This document shows positions 9,143 through 17,813 of a stretch of DNA of 64,000 bases, in pieces; the first letter of the stretch is position 1, and every line of letters starts with the position of its first letter. The notes under the pieces were generated by a model, which was not told where the DNA came from, did no database searches, and saw only the letters and a program-made list of their open reading frames with translations. Origin of the DNA: Flavobacteriales bacterium (GTDB lineage: Bacteria > Bacteroidota > Bacteroidia > JACJYZ01); NCBI GenBank assembly GCA_020635855.1, contig JACJYZ010000002.1:1922001-1986000 (forward strand). Direction: 5' to 3'. Position numbers and translations under genes: made by a program.

Positions 9143-9748
9143 ATGCGCATCACTGAAAAATTTGCCGCCGTACTTGCCATCCTGGGCACCATCATGCGCC
9201 TGCTTCACGTCCCGGGTGGAGGCATGGCATCCGTACTTGGTTTGACCACCTTGGCCATCTTATATTTCCCGTTGGGCATTCTTCTGCTCAGAAACGAAAC
9301 GATCAGGGAGTTCTTCAAATCCGTGCGTGAACGCAAGTCGGGCGCAGGTGTCGCCTTTGCATCCAGTTGGGTGCTGGCAACGCTTACTTCCGGCATTATG
9401 TTTAAAATCATGTTCTGGCCCGGGTCGGGTATGATGTTGAGTTTCGGAGTAGCTGCAACAGGCATTGGTGCGGGAATCGGGTATTTCTTTTTGTCCAATA
9501 AATATCCGGAGATCGTCAAACGCATGCTTTCCCGTGCCATCCCTTTGCTGGTTGCCGGCATCCTGTTGATGACCATTCCTTACGAAAAACTGGTGTATGC
9601 CTTCTGGCCCGGAGAAAACCCCTACCAGCAAGCCTACAGGGACATGTTGCTGCATCCCGATGACCTGCAACGCTGGCAACGACTGGAAGCCATCCGTGAT
9701 TCCCTGGACATGCTACCCATGTCAACCGACTCTGTCCATCAACCTTGA
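9143..9748 (+). CDS. integral membrane protein with GldL-like motifs
   Basis: This 201-residue protein has about five hydrophobic segments in its first 155 residues and a polar tail. Two of the segments carry a similar pattern: IMRLLHVPGGGMASVLGL near residue 17 and MFKIMFWPGSGMMLSFGV near residue 88. The K/R-hydrophobic-HW/FW-PG-hydrophobic-G pattern resembles the membrane-entry region of GldL, the inner-membrane motor protein of the type IX secretion system. I do not see the long cytoplasmic coiled part of GldL, so this is at most a relative. It is followed one base after its stop by an M23 peptidase gene. Confidence 0.7.
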   Translation: MRITEKFAAVLAILGTIMRLLHVPGGGMASVLGLTTLAILYFPLGILLLRNETIREFFKSVRERKSGAGVAFASSWVLATLTSGIMFKIMFWPGSGMMLSFGVAATGIGAGIGYFFLSNKYPEIVKRMLSRAIPLLVAGILLMTIPYEKLVYAFWPGENPYQQAYRDMLLHPDDLQRWQRLEAIRDSLDMLPMSTDSVHQP

Positions 9749-9749
9749 C

Positions 9750-10277
9750 ATGGCAGGAAAACATCGAAATAAATCACGTAGAAAGCGCTGGCGATGGGTC
9801 GTTCTTGTGATCCTCATTGGCGGACTCGCCTGGCCGCAGGACCTGCTCATGCCCGTTGAAGGCGCCGGACCAAACAGCTATCACCACAAATCGTTCTGGT
9901 TTTACCCATGGGGCAAATCCGTTACCCACAAGGGCGTTGACATCTTCGCACGAAAGGGTACGCCCGTGCATGCTGCCACATCCGGCGTGGTGGTGTTCGC
10001 AGGAGAAATCAGCATGGGTGGCAACGTGGTGCTGGTGCTGGGGCCCAAATGGCGTATTCACTACTACGCCCACCTTGAGGAAAGCCGGGTGTCACCCGGT
10101 CGTTTCGTAGATCACCAAACCCTGATCGGCACGGTAGGAAATTCCGGGAATGCCAAAGGAAAGCCCGCCCACCTGCACTATTCCATTGTTACACTGATCC
10201 CATATCCCTGGCGCATCGACAGCAGCCACCAGGGTTGGAAGAAGATGTTTTACCTCAACCCGATTTCCTATTTTTGA
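9750..10277 (+). CDS. M23 family metallopeptidase
   Basis: This 175-residue protein starts one base after the previous stop. It has a basic N-terminus, one membrane anchor (about residues 17-33), and a peptidase M23 (LytM-type) domain: HKGVDIFA carries the first zinc ligands (HxxxD) and AHLHYS the HxH motif, with GVVVFAGEISMGGNVVLVLG between them. Such enzymes cut the peptide cross-links of peptidoglycan. It is a short, single-domain member, likely anchored and facing the periplasm. Upstream in-frame codons lie inside the neighbouring gene, so the ATG at 9750 is preferred. Confidence 0.93.
   Translation: MAGKHRNKSRRKRWRWVVLVILIGGLAWPQDLLMPVEGAGPNSYHHKSFWFYPWGKSVTHKGVDIFARKGTPVHAATSGVVVFAGEISMGGNVVLVLGPKWRIHYYAHLEESRVSPGRFVDHQTLIGTVGNSGNAKGKPAHLHYSIVTLIPYPWRIDSSHQGWKKMFYLNPISYF
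10269..10276 (+). promoter_or_regulatory. possible promoter -7 box
   Basis: TATTTTTG at 10269-10276 matches TAnnTTTG and overlaps the end of the M23 gene. It lies 17 bases before an ATG at 10293 that begins a short frame ending exactly where the lipoprotein reading frame begins (see findings). Confidence 0.35.
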
Positions 10278-10336
10278 GGAAGCTTTCGCGCCATGAAACG
10301 TCTGTTCTCTCCCCGCATTCCGTATGCCTGGTGGCG

Positions 10337-10903
10337 ATGACTTGCTGCATCCTGTTCGCAACTTCCTGCCAGGTTGAAAAACGCATGTACCGGCCGGGAT
10401 ACCATGTGGAATGGTCGCTGCACTCCGATCGCAAACATGCCCAACCCGGAATTGAACCTATGCGGTCAATGGCACCCCTCCCGATTGCTTCTCCCATGTA
10501 TGCTCCTCCACCTCCCCAATACACCACACCCACCGGAGTACCGGTTCGTCCTGGCACATTCCTGCATACATCCCTGCACCCGGAAAAAGAACATACCCGG
10601 GTTGTTTCAAAGGTTAAGCCGGAAGATCCCCAACCTGCCGGCCAACCGAAACAACGGGTACATGGATTGGCGGTTGTCGGCTTCAGCGCCGGTTTGCTTG
10701 CGTTGACATGCCTGGCTGTTTCGTTTTACGTCTGCGCCTTCTTCGGTATCCTTGCCATAGCTGCCAGTTTGCGGGCGCTACGGGATATCAGGAGACGCCC
10801 CGATCTGTACAAAGGAAAATGGATGGCACTGGCGGGTTTGGTTGCCGGAAGTCTTGCCATTCTTGTCGCCGGTTTGTTAACGGTGAGTTACTTTGCATCC
10901 TGA
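10337..10903 (+). CDS. lipoprotein with C-terminal two-helix membrane domain (DUF4190-like)
   Basis: From the ATG at 10337 the protein is 188 residues. It opens with a short hydrophobic stretch ending in LFATSC, a plausible lipobox, followed by VEKRMYRPGYHVEW, a sequence style common after the lipid Cys in Bacteroidota lipoproteins. A proline-rich linker leads to a C-terminal domain with two hydrophobic helices separated by a short basic loop (about residues 112-188), like DUF4190. The N-terminus is odd: a better signal peptide would need a frameshift joining the frame that starts at 10293. Function unknown. Confidence 0.6.
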   Translation: MTCCILFATSCQVEKRMYRPGYHVEWSLHSDRKHAQPGIEPMRSMAPLPIASPMYAPPPPQYTTPTGVPVRPGTFLHTSLHPEKEHTRVVSKVKPEDPQPAGQPKQRVHGLAVVGFSAGLLALTCLAVSFYVCAFFGILAIAASLRALRDIRRRPDLYKGKWMALAGLVAGSLAILVAGLLTVSYFAS

Positions 10904-10972
10904 CCGCATACGGCCGGAGTCGGATCAGGCGAAAAAACAGCCCCGTATGTGGCATGTCATGCAGCGGAATGC

Positions 10973-10980
10973 TACCTTTG
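10973..10980 (+). promoter_or_regulatory. promoter -7 box for glutaminyl cyclase gene
   Basis: TACCTTTG is an exact TAnnTTTG match 26 bases before the ATG at 11007. It also argues against the upstream in-frame start at 10893. No clear TTG is visible 19-21 bases upstream. Confidence 0.45.
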
Positions 10981-11006
10981 GCGCGAAAAATCAGTTGAAA
11001 CACGCC

Positions 11007-11858
11007 ATGCCTCCAATTCCATATTTCCGCGTTTACCGTTACCTGTTGGTCTTGGGATGTGCCATCATGGTATGGCAAGGATGCCGAAACGATGGCAGCT
11101 CTCAGGGAACTAATACATCAGCTCCTCCTGAAACTCCGCCCGTACCGAACATTGCATTCAACGTGGTGAAATCATATCCACACGACAAACAGGCTTTCAC
11201 CGAAGGCTTCCTGTTTCACAAAGGAAAACTGTTTGAGAGCACCGGTGCAACGAAAGGGCTTCCGCAAACACGATCGCTGTTCGGGGAAGTGAACATGGAA
11301 ACCGGTGTGATTGATACCAAGGTGGAAATTGACAAGAAACGCTATTTCGGCGAAGGGATCACTTTTCTGAACGGCAAGGTATATCAGCTCACCTACCAGA
11401 GTGGTGTGGGCTTCGTTTATGAAGACTCCACCTACCGCAAGCTGAGCGAATTCATGATTCCGAGTCCGGAAGGCTGGGGCCTCACCACAGATGGCCACCA
11501 CCTCGTGATGAGCGACGGCACCGATGTGATCACCTACCTTAATCCCGCAGACTGGAAAGTGGTGCGGCGCCTGAAGGTAACCGAACGTGGATATGCAAAA
11601 GATTACTTGAACGAACTGGAATTCGTTAACGGAATGCTTTACGCGAATGTATGGCGCACCAACGAGATCGTAAGGATTGATCCGGCCACAGGAAAGGTGA
11701 CGGGCAAAATGGACCTCACCCGCCTGGCGGAGGAAACCCGCGAGCAATACAGCGGATGTCAGGAAATGAACGGTATTGCTTATGACACGACAACATCCAT
11801 GTTGTATGTGACCGGAAAAATGTGGCCGCGCATTTACGCACTCACACTGGAAGAATAA
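11007..11858 (+). CDS. glutaminyl-peptide cyclotransferase (plant-type), lipoprotein
   Basis: From ATG 11007 the 283-residue protein has a lipoprotein signal ending in MVWQGC (Cys about residue 20). The rest matches the beta-propeller glutaminyl cyclases: HDKQAFTEGFLFHKGKLFES near residue 55, then EGWGLTTDGHHLVMSDGTD and LNELEFVNGMLYANVW, and SGCQEMNGIAYD near the C-terminus. These enzymes convert N-terminal Gln to pyroglutamate on peptides or secreted proteins. In T9SS bacteria many exported proteins begin with Gln after signal cleavage, and several proteins in this window show AQ or AQQ cleavage sites, so they are plausible substrates (inference). Confidence 0.9.
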   Translation: MPPIPYFRVYRYLLVLGCAIMVWQGCRNDGSSQGTNTSAPPETPPVPNIAFNVVKSYPHDKQAFTEGFLFHKGKLFESTGATKGLPQTRSLFGEVNMETGVIDTKVEIDKKRYFGEGITFLNGKVYQLTYQSGVGFVYEDSTYRKLSEFMIPSPEGWGLTTDGHHLVMSDGTDVITYLNPADWKVVRRLKVTERGYAKDYLNELEFVNGMLYANVWRTNEIVRIDPATGKVTGKMDLTRLAEETREQYSGCQEMNGIAYDTTTSMLYVTGKMWPRIYALTLEE

Positions 11859-11867
11859 TGCAGGTGG

Positions 11868-14567
11868 CTATTCCAGATCCAGGCTGATCTGGTTTTTCGC
11901 ACCCCCCGGATTTTTAGGCACAATTTTGCGCGGCACCTCTGTCAAAGGCGCATCCGGTTCTTTGTCTGATTCCGGGGTGGATTTTTCAGGCATTTGTTCG
12001 TCGGGAGCTTCATCCAAAATTACCTCTTCAATCTCCTCCTCCTCTTCTTCCTCTTCCTCGGATGCAAGCAGCACAATGTCTTTGATGCGATAGTTTGATA
12101 GCATCTTGCCCTTGGCCTTGAACCCTTTCACACCGATGAATTCCACCAGGTCGATCTCTTCCGGGTCACGGTCTTTTCCTTTTTCCTTGTAAAAAGAAAT
12201 CTGAACAACCGGATGTTTTTTGGTGGTAACCATCTCCAGGCGCGTATCCTTCTCTTCAGGAATAAAAAGTGTTTTGTTGCGGAACCCGGGTTCTACGGTA
12301 AAGCGCTTCGCGTAGTAAAGTCCCTTTTCACCGTCAAGATAAATGGCGGTAACAACCTTGGCTGGACGATGTTTTTCAATCAGCACGAGGTCGTCTTCGA
12401 AATGTGTACTGAGTTCATTGCCGTATAGCACGAAGTTACCCGATTGGTATACGGCGAAGATTTTATCCTCTCCCCGGAACTGGCCGAGGTAGGTACCCCT
12501 GTCTTCGGAATTGAGGCGATGCACCACATCATCAAACCAGATCTTGCGGGCGCCGAGGGTGGAAATCCCCTCCTCCTTTTTCACCACTTTGCGCACGGCG
12601 TTTTTGGTGACGATGTTGCCTCCGGCACCACGTCCCTTGATCATGACATCAGCAAAATTCAGGTCCATCTGTGTACGCCTGAGGCTGGGTTTGGGCCGGA
12701 GGTGCACGGTAACCACTTCCGCTTCCCCATTGGGATTGGCGGAGAAATACAGGATACGTGAGCCCTCTTTGCCCCGGGCCAGGTCGTATTCCTTGTCGCG
12801 GGTGATGCCCGTAACAGCAAATCGTTTCACCATGGCCGCACCCATCTTACCATCCTGGTAAATGATGTTGTACACCGTGCGCTCATCCCCTTTCTTCCAT
12901 ACGCCGGCGTGGATGATGCCTTTGCCCACGAATGTTTTGTCGGTGATGCGCGTGATGATCATTTTTCCGTCTTCACGGAACACGATGATGTCGTCAATGT
13001 CGGAGCAATCGCATACGTATTCGGACTCGGTACGTTTGAGTCCGTGCCCGATGAAGCCTTCCACCTTATCCACATACAACTTGGCATTGGCCACGGCCAC
13101 CTTGGTTGCCTGGATGGTATCAAAGGTTTTGATCTCTGTTTTGCGTTCCCTGCCTTCGCCGTACTTCTTCTTCAGGTTCTTGAAATACTCGATGGCGTAA
13201 TCAACCAGGTTCTTCAGGTGGTACTTGACCTGCTTGATTTCCTCCTCGAGTTTTTTGATCAGTTCATCGGCCTTGAAGCTGTCGAACTTTGAAATACGTT
13301 TGATGCGGATTTCGGTCAGACGGGTCACATCCTCATCGGTGACTTCCCGCACCAGGTCTTTGACGTACGGCTTCAATCCCTTGTGGATCGTCTCCAGAAT
13401 TTCTTCCCAGGTTTCGCATTCTTCGATCTTGCGGTAGATGCGTTTTTCAATGAAGATCTTTTCCAGCGATGCGAAGTGCCACTGTTCTTCCAGTTCACCT
13501 TTGCGGATCTCCAGTTCCATTTTCAGGAGTTCCAGTGTTCTGTCGGTGGATACCTGCAGCATTTCACTCACACCGATAAAGCGTGGCTTATCGGCCTCAA
13601 TTACGCATGTATTGGGTGAAATGGAAACTTCACAATCAGTGAATGCATACAGGGCATCAATCATCTTATCCGGCGACACACCGGTGGCCAGGTGCACCAG
13701 GATCTCCACATGTTCTGCGGTGTTGTCTTCAATCTTTCGAACCTTGATCTTGCCTTTGTCGTTGGCTTTGATGATGGACTCAATCAGGCTGCTTGTGGTG
13801 GTGCCGAATGGAATTTCGTAGATGCGAAGTGTTTTGTTATCATCCTTGGCAATGCGGGCGCGCACACGCACTTTGCCTCCGCGTTGTCCGTCATTGTAGT
13901 TGGAGAAATCCGCCATCCCACCTGTCGGGAAATCGGGATAGAAGGTGGGCTTTTGTCCGCGCAGCACACGGATGGAAGCATCCACCAGTTCGTTGAAGTT
14001 GTGCGGCAGGATGCGCGTGGAGAGTCCCACCGCAATACCTTCCGCTCCCTGCGCAAGCAGCAGCGGAAACTTCACGGGCAGGTACATCGGCTCTTTGGCA
14101 CGGCCGTCGTAAGAAGCCAGCCACTGGGTGGTTTTGTGATTGAAGACGACTTCCAGTGCAAACTTGGTCAGGCGTGCTTCGATGTAACGTGCGGCAGCCG
14201 CACCGTCGCCGGTGAGGATATTCCCCCAGTTTCCCTGGCAGTCGATCAGCAGGTCTTTCTGTCCGATTTGCACCAATGCATCACCAATGGAAGCATCCCC
14301 GTGCGGGTGGTACTTCATGGTATGCCCGATAAGGTTGGCCACTTTGTGATAACGTCCGTCTTCCAGTTCGCGCATGGAATGGAGGATGCGGCGCTGCACA
14401 GGCTTCAACCCGTCTTCAATGGCAGGCACGGCACGCTCCAGGATCACATAGGATGCATAATCCAGGAACCACTCCTTGTACATGCCGGACAGGTGTACGA
14501 CCTGTTCGTCAGAACCGGGGGTATTTCCGTTCTCGTCGGATTCGATATGTTCTTCCTCTTCGCTCAC
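11868..14567 (-). CDS. parC: DNA topoisomerase IV subunit A
   Basis: This 899-residue protein has the GyrA/ParC breakage-reunion domain: LKPVQRRILHSM near residue 54, KYHPHGDASIGDALV near residue 85, and AAARYIEARLT with the catalytic Tyr at residue 128. A coiled region follows (about 440-480), then a C-terminal blade region and an acidic, low-complexity tail from about residue 830. It pairs with the B subunit encoded immediately upstream on the same strand (12 bases between the genes). The adjacent parE and the GDASIGDAL motif favour topoisomerase IV over gyrase. The residue matching E. coli GyrA Ser83 appears to be Ala. Confidence 0.93.
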   Translation of the reverse strand: MSEEEEHIESDENGNTPGSDEQVVHLSGMYKEWFLDYASYVILERAVPAIEDGLKPVQRRILHSMRELEDGRYHKVANLIGHTMKYHPHGDASIGDALVQIGQKDLLIDCQGNWGNILTGDGAAAARYIEARLTKFALEVVFNHKTTQWLASYDGRAKEPMYLPVKFPLLLAQGAEGIAVGLSTRILPHNFNELVDASIRVLRGQKPTFYPDFPTGGMADFSNYNDGQRGGKVRVRARIAKDDNKTLRIYEIPFGTTTSSLIESIIKANDKGKIKVRKIEDNTAEHVEILVHLATGVSPDKMIDALYAFTDCEVSISPNTCVIEADKPRFIGVSEMLQVSTDRTLELLKMELEIRKGELEEQWHFASLEKIFIEKRIYRKIEECETWEEILETIHKGLKPYVKDLVREVTDEDVTRLTEIRIKRISKFDSFKADELIKKLEEEIKQVKYHLKNLVDYAIEYFKNLKKKYGEGRERKTEIKTFDTIQATKVAVANAKLYVDKVEGFIGHGLKRTESEYVCDCSDIDDIIVFREDGKMIITRITDKTFVGKGIIHAGVWKKGDERTVYNIIYQDGKMGAAMVKRFAVTGITRDKEYDLARGKEGSRILYFSANPNGEAEVVTVHLRPKPSLRRTQMDLNFADVMIKGRGAGGNIVTKNAVRKVVKKEEGISTLGARKIWFDDVVHRLNSEDRGTYLGQFRGEDKIFAVYQSGNFVLYGNELSTHFEDDLVLIEKHRPAKVVTAIYLDGEKGLYYAKRFTVEPGFRNKTLFIPEEKDTRLEMVTTKKHPVVQISFYKEKGKDRDPEEIDLVEFIGVKGFKAKGKMLSNYRIKDIVLLASEEEEEEEEEIEEVILDEAPDEQMPEKSTPESDKEPDAPLTEVPRKIVPKNPGGAKNQISLDLE

Positions 14568-14579
14568 CGGATGGGTGCG

Positions 14580-16544
14580 TTATTTTTTCTTTTTGGCGGT
14601 TGCGCCGGTTTTCTTCTTTGCAGGTTTCTTCACTTCTTCATCAGCCACCGCTTCCATGCCTTCTTCATCTTGTTCTTGTTCTTGCTCTTCTTCCTCTTCC
14701 TCATCGTCCATCATGTCCTTTTCCACCTTGAGATTTTCGATGATGAACTCCTGTCTTTCGGGCGTATTCTTGCCCATGTAAAATTCCAGCAATGTGCTGA
14801 TGGGAGATTCTTTGCCCACCACCACGGGTTCCAGCCGGATGTCCTTGCCGATAAAATGTTTGAACTCATCCGGCGATATCTCGCCGAGTCCTTTGAATCG
14901 GGTGATCTCCACTTTGCCTTTCAGCTTGCGGATGGCCTTTTGCTTTTCCCCTTCGGAATAGCAGTAGATGGTTTCTTTCTTGTCGCGCACCCTGAAAAGC
15001 GGTGTTTGCAGGATATACAGGTGACCGTTTTTCACCAGGTCGGGGAAGAACTGGAGGAAGAAAGTGATCAACAGCAACCGGATGTGCATGCCGTCCACAT
15101 CGGCATCGGTAGCAATCACGATGTTGTTGTACCGGAGGCTCTCCAGGCTTTCTTCAATGTCGAGCGCTGCCTGGATGAGGTTGAACTCTTCGTTCTCGTA
15201 TACGATCTTCTTGGTGAGTCCGTATGAATTCAGCGGTTTACCCCGCAGGCTGAAAACGGCCTGGGTGTTTACATCTCTTGACTTGGTAATGGAGCCACTG
15301 GCCGAATCCCCTTCGGTAATGAAGAGGGTGGTTTCCAGGTTGCGTTCGTGTTTATCGGCGAAATGCACACGGCAATCACGCAGTTTCTTGTTGTGCAGAC
15401 TGGCCTTCTTGGCCCGGTCGCGCGCCAGCTTGCGGATGCCGGAAAGCTCCTTGCGTTCTTTTTCCGACTGCAGGATCTTACGCTGCAGGGCTTCGGCGGC
15501 CTCCGGGTTCTTGTGAAGATAATTATCGAGTTCGGTGGTGAGGAAATCCTGCACGAAGGCCAGGATGGATTTCCCGCCGGGTTCAATCTCCTGGGAGCCG
15601 AGTTTGGTTTTTGTTTGCGATTCGAAAACGGGTTCCACGACCTTGATGGCGACGGCTGCGATGATGGAACTGCGGATGTCGACCGCATCGTAGTCTTTCT
15701 TATAGAACTCACGGATGGTCTTCACCACGGCCTGACGAAAGGCGGCCTGGTGGGTACCGCCCTGGGTGGTGTGCTGGCCGTTAACGAAAGAGTAGTATTC
15801 CTCACCGTAGGACGAACCGTGCGTCATGGCCACTTCAATGTCTTCGCCGCGCAGGTGGATGATCGGGTACAGGATGTTGCCGTCTATGCGGGAATTCAAC
15901 AAATCAAGCAACCCGTCTTTGGAATGAAACCGTTGTCCGTTGTACCGGATGGTGAGTCCGGGGTTCAGGTACACGTAGTTCCACAGCATGTTTTCCACAT
16001 AATCATTGCGGAACCTGTAGTTGCTGAAGATGGTGCGGTCGGGAAGAAAGGAGATGCTCGTTCCTTCCTTGTCGTCCGACTTGGTAAGCTTATGATCCTG
16101 GGTAACGTCTCCGTGTTTGAACTCGATGGATTTGCATTTGCCTTCCCTGACAGATGCCACGTGGAAGTAATCAGACAGTGCATTGACGGCCTTGGTACCC
16201 ACACCGTTCAACCCGACGGATTTCTTAAATGCTTTGGTATCGTACTTGGCCCCTGTGTTGATGCGGGATACGCAATCCAACACTTTCCCGAGCGGAATGC
16301 CCCGGCCATAATCACGTACCGTCACCTTCCCCTCATCGATGCTCACGTCGATGTATTTACCGTGGCCCATCACATACTCATCGATGCTGTTGTCGATGAC
16401 TTCTTTCAGGAGCACGTAGATTCCATCGTCCTGTGAAGAACCGTCACCCAGCTTCCCGATGTACATACCGGGCCTGAACCGGATGTGTTCTTTCCAGTCG
16501 AGGGTGCGTATATTGTCTTCGGTATATTTAACTTCTTCGGACAT
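14580..16544 (-). CDS. parE: DNA topoisomerase IV subunit B
   Basis: This 654-residue protein has a GHKL ATPase domain (EVIDNSIDEYVMGHGK, VRDYGRGIPLGK, GVGTKAVNALS), a transducer domain and a TOPRIM domain (TLFITEGDSASGS and IATDADVDGMHIRLLL). The C-terminus is acidic and then basic (Lys/Ala-rich). I chose the ATG at 16544 (MSEEVKYTED), which gives the expected family N-terminus; an upstream in-frame ATG would add 26 unrelated residues. It binds ATP and drives strand passage with the A subunit encoded just downstream. Confidence 0.95.
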   Translation of the reverse strand: MSEEVKYTEDNIRTLDWKEHIRFRPGMYIGKLGDGSSQDDGIYVLLKEVIDNSIDEYVMGHGKYIDVSIDEGKVTVRDYGRGIPLGKVLDCVSRINTGAKYDTKAFKKSVGLNGVGTKAVNALSDYFHVASVREGKCKSIEFKHGDVTQDHKLTKSDDKEGTSISFLPDRTIFSNYRFRNDYVENMLWNYVYLNPGLTIRYNGQRFHSKDGLLDLLNSRIDGNILYPIIHLRGEDIEVAMTHGSSYGEEYYSFVNGQHTTQGGTHQAAFRQAVVKTIREFYKKDYDAVDIRSSIIAAVAIKVVEPVFESQTKTKLGSQEIEPGGKSILAFVQDFLTTELDNYLHKNPEAAEALQRKILQSEKERKELSGIRKLARDRAKKASLHNKKLRDCRVHFADKHERNLETTLFITEGDSASGSITKSRDVNTQAVFSLRGKPLNSYGLTKKIVYENEEFNLIQAALDIEESLESLRYNNIVIATDADVDGMHIRLLLITFFLQFFPDLVKNGHLYILQTPLFRVRDKKETIYCYSEGEKQKAIRKLKGKVEITRFKGLGEISPDEFKHFIGKDIRLEPVVVGKESPISTLLEFYMGKNTPERQEFIIENLKVEKDMMDDEEEEEEQEQEQDEEGMEAVADEEVKKPAKKKTGATAKKKK

Positions 16545-16741
16545 GCGGATTTTCAGGGTGGATTGCGAAGATAACCAATTCCAAAATGCCGCAAATCCTT
16601 GCGTGGCGGTAGTTTTCAACAAAAGACACGGACTTTGTTGAAAAAAAATAGCCCGTATGTGCTCCGGAGATTTCAGCGGGGTTCAGTGATGGCTGCACCC
16701 GGGCATCAGAAAAATCACGCGAATAACTGGGAGGAAGCCAC

Positions 16742-17395
16742 TTACGACGACTTATCCTCCAGGAGAGGCACAAACCGGAACTCTCCGAAAGTCTCCCGCA
16801 CAATGTCACCGCCTTCGTCTTTTTTCACGACCGTCATAACCTGCACACCCCCTTCTCCCACAGGGATCACCAGGCATCCGCCCGGTTTAAGCTGCTCAAT
16901 CAGGGCCGGCGGAATGAATGGGGCACCGGCGGTAACCAGGACTTTATCAAAAGGCGCAAAAGCGGGAAGCCCGGCATATCCATCACCATAGAACAGACGC
17001 GGGCGGTAGTTCATCACTTCCAGTAACTTCTTGGTTTTACCGTACAACTCCCTTTGCCTTTCGATGCTGAAAACCTTCACCCCCATCTCCAACAGCACAC
17101 AGGTTTGATACCCGCTTCCGGTACCCACTTCCAACACCTTCTCCCCTTTTTTCAATTCCAGGAGGGATGTTTGAAAAGCCACCGTATAAGGTTGTGAAAT
17201 CGTTTGGCCCGCACCGATGGGAAAGGCTTTGTCGTCATAAGCAAATTGCAGAAAAGCCGACTCCATGAACCAGTGCCTGGGCACCCGTTCCATGGCGGCC
17301 AGCACGGCCTCGTCGTGTATACCCTTCTCCCTTAGAACAGCCATGAGCCGCTTGCGAAGGCCCTTATGGCGATACGTATCTTCCAGCTTAATCAT
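16742..17395 (-). CDS. pcm: protein-L-isoaspartate(D-aspartate) O-methyltransferase
   Basis: At 217 residues this is full length. It has the conserved IGAGQTISQPYTVAFQT segment (about residues 60-76), which binds the isoaspartyl substrate, and the SAM-binding motif I VLEVGTGSGYQT (residues 87-98). The enzyme methylates damaged isoaspartyl residues so that they can return to normal peptide bonds, a repair of aged proteins. It is transcribed towards parE, with about 200 bases between them that hold no gene. Its start faces the repeat island at 17396-17813. Confidence 0.95.
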   Translation of the reverse strand: MIKLEDTYRHKGLRKRLMAVLREKGIHDEAVLAAMERVPRHWFMESAFLQFAYDDKAFPIGAGQTISQPYTVAFQTSLLELKKGEKVLEVGTGSGYQTCVLLEMGVKVFSIERQRELYGKTKKLLEVMNYRPRLFYGDGYAGLPAFAPFDKVLVTAGAPFIPPALIEQLKPGGCLVIPVGEGGVQVMTVVKKDEGGDIVRETFGEFRFVPLLEDKSS

Positions 17396-17428
17396 CAGGG
17401 TTGCGAAGGTAGGGGTTTTAGTTTTTGG

Positions 17429-17547
17429 TTTTTCGTTGTTGGTTAATAGTTTTTCGTTGTTGGTTAATAGTTGTTGGTTATTGGTTATTGGTTATTGGTT
17501 ATTGGTTATTGGTTGTTGGTTATTGGTTATTGGTTGTTGGTTATTTG
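17429..17547 (+). repeat. tandem array of 7-base units (TTRTTGG)
   Basis: From 17429 the sequence falls into 7-base units without a break: two copies of a 21-base block (17429-17449 and 17450-17470, each TTTTTCG TTGTTGG TTAATAG), then ten units of TTATTGG or TTGTTGG (17471-17540) and a decayed TTATTTG. The period of 7 is exact over 119 bases. No protein-coding sense is apparent. It lies just upstream of pcm (minus strand). Confidence 0.9.
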
Positions 17548-17721
17548 GGGGTCTGATGAGAAATGGTTCGCCCGGCAGATTCTATGCTTATAGCGAAACA
17601 GATTGCTATGTTAGCCGCCAATACTTGCTCCTGGATGGGATATGGGGCATCATATTCAGGAACAAACGTCCAAACATCCCAGCCCCACAAAACCTACCCA
17701 TCAAAGTTCAACTCAACGCCT
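17548..17721. other. non-coding core between inverted 7-base arrays
   Basis: These 174 bases separate the TTATTGG array from a CCAATAA array, which is its reverse complement. I see no convincing reading frame, tRNA or terminator. The whole gap between pcm and the M42 peptidase gene (17396-17813) therefore holds only the arrays, this core and a promoter box. Confidence 0.5.
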
Positions 17722-17756
17722 CCAGTAACCAATAACTAAAAACCAACAACCAAACA
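17722..17756 (-). repeat. short tandem array of 7-base units (CCAATAA), inverted to the 17429 array
   Basis: Five consecutive 7-base units: CCAGTAA, CCAATAA, CTAAAAA, CCAACAA, CCAAACA. CCAATAA is the reverse complement of TTATTGG, and CCAACAA that of TTGTTGG, the two main units of the array 180 bases upstream. The pair could fold into a long imperfect stem around the core. Confidence 0.8.
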
Positions 17757-17764
17757 TATTTTCA

Positions 17765-17772
17765 TACTTTTG
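17765..17772 (+). promoter_or_regulatory. promoter -7 box for M42 peptidase gene
   Basis: TACTTTTG is an exact TAnnTTTG match 41 bases before the ATG at 17814. It sits directly after the CCAATAA array. No TTG lies 19-21 bases upstream; the array occupies that position. Confidence 0.45.
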
Positions 17773-17813
17773 CCCATCCCAGCACCATTTTTGTTTGTCC
17801 AAAACCATATGCA

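Noticed and set aside
13692..15227. 511-residue open frame on the plus strand across the parC-parE boundary
   Set aside because: It is antisense to two certain topoisomerase genes on the minus strand, follows their codon pattern, and has no recognisable domain.
17429..17547. CRISPR array
   Set aside because: The repeat units are 7 bases and contiguous without spacers; no cas gene is present.
17265..17735. open frame spanning the 7-base repeat array
   Set aside because: It starts inside pcm (antisense) and runs through the tandem array, giving an artificial repetitive translation.
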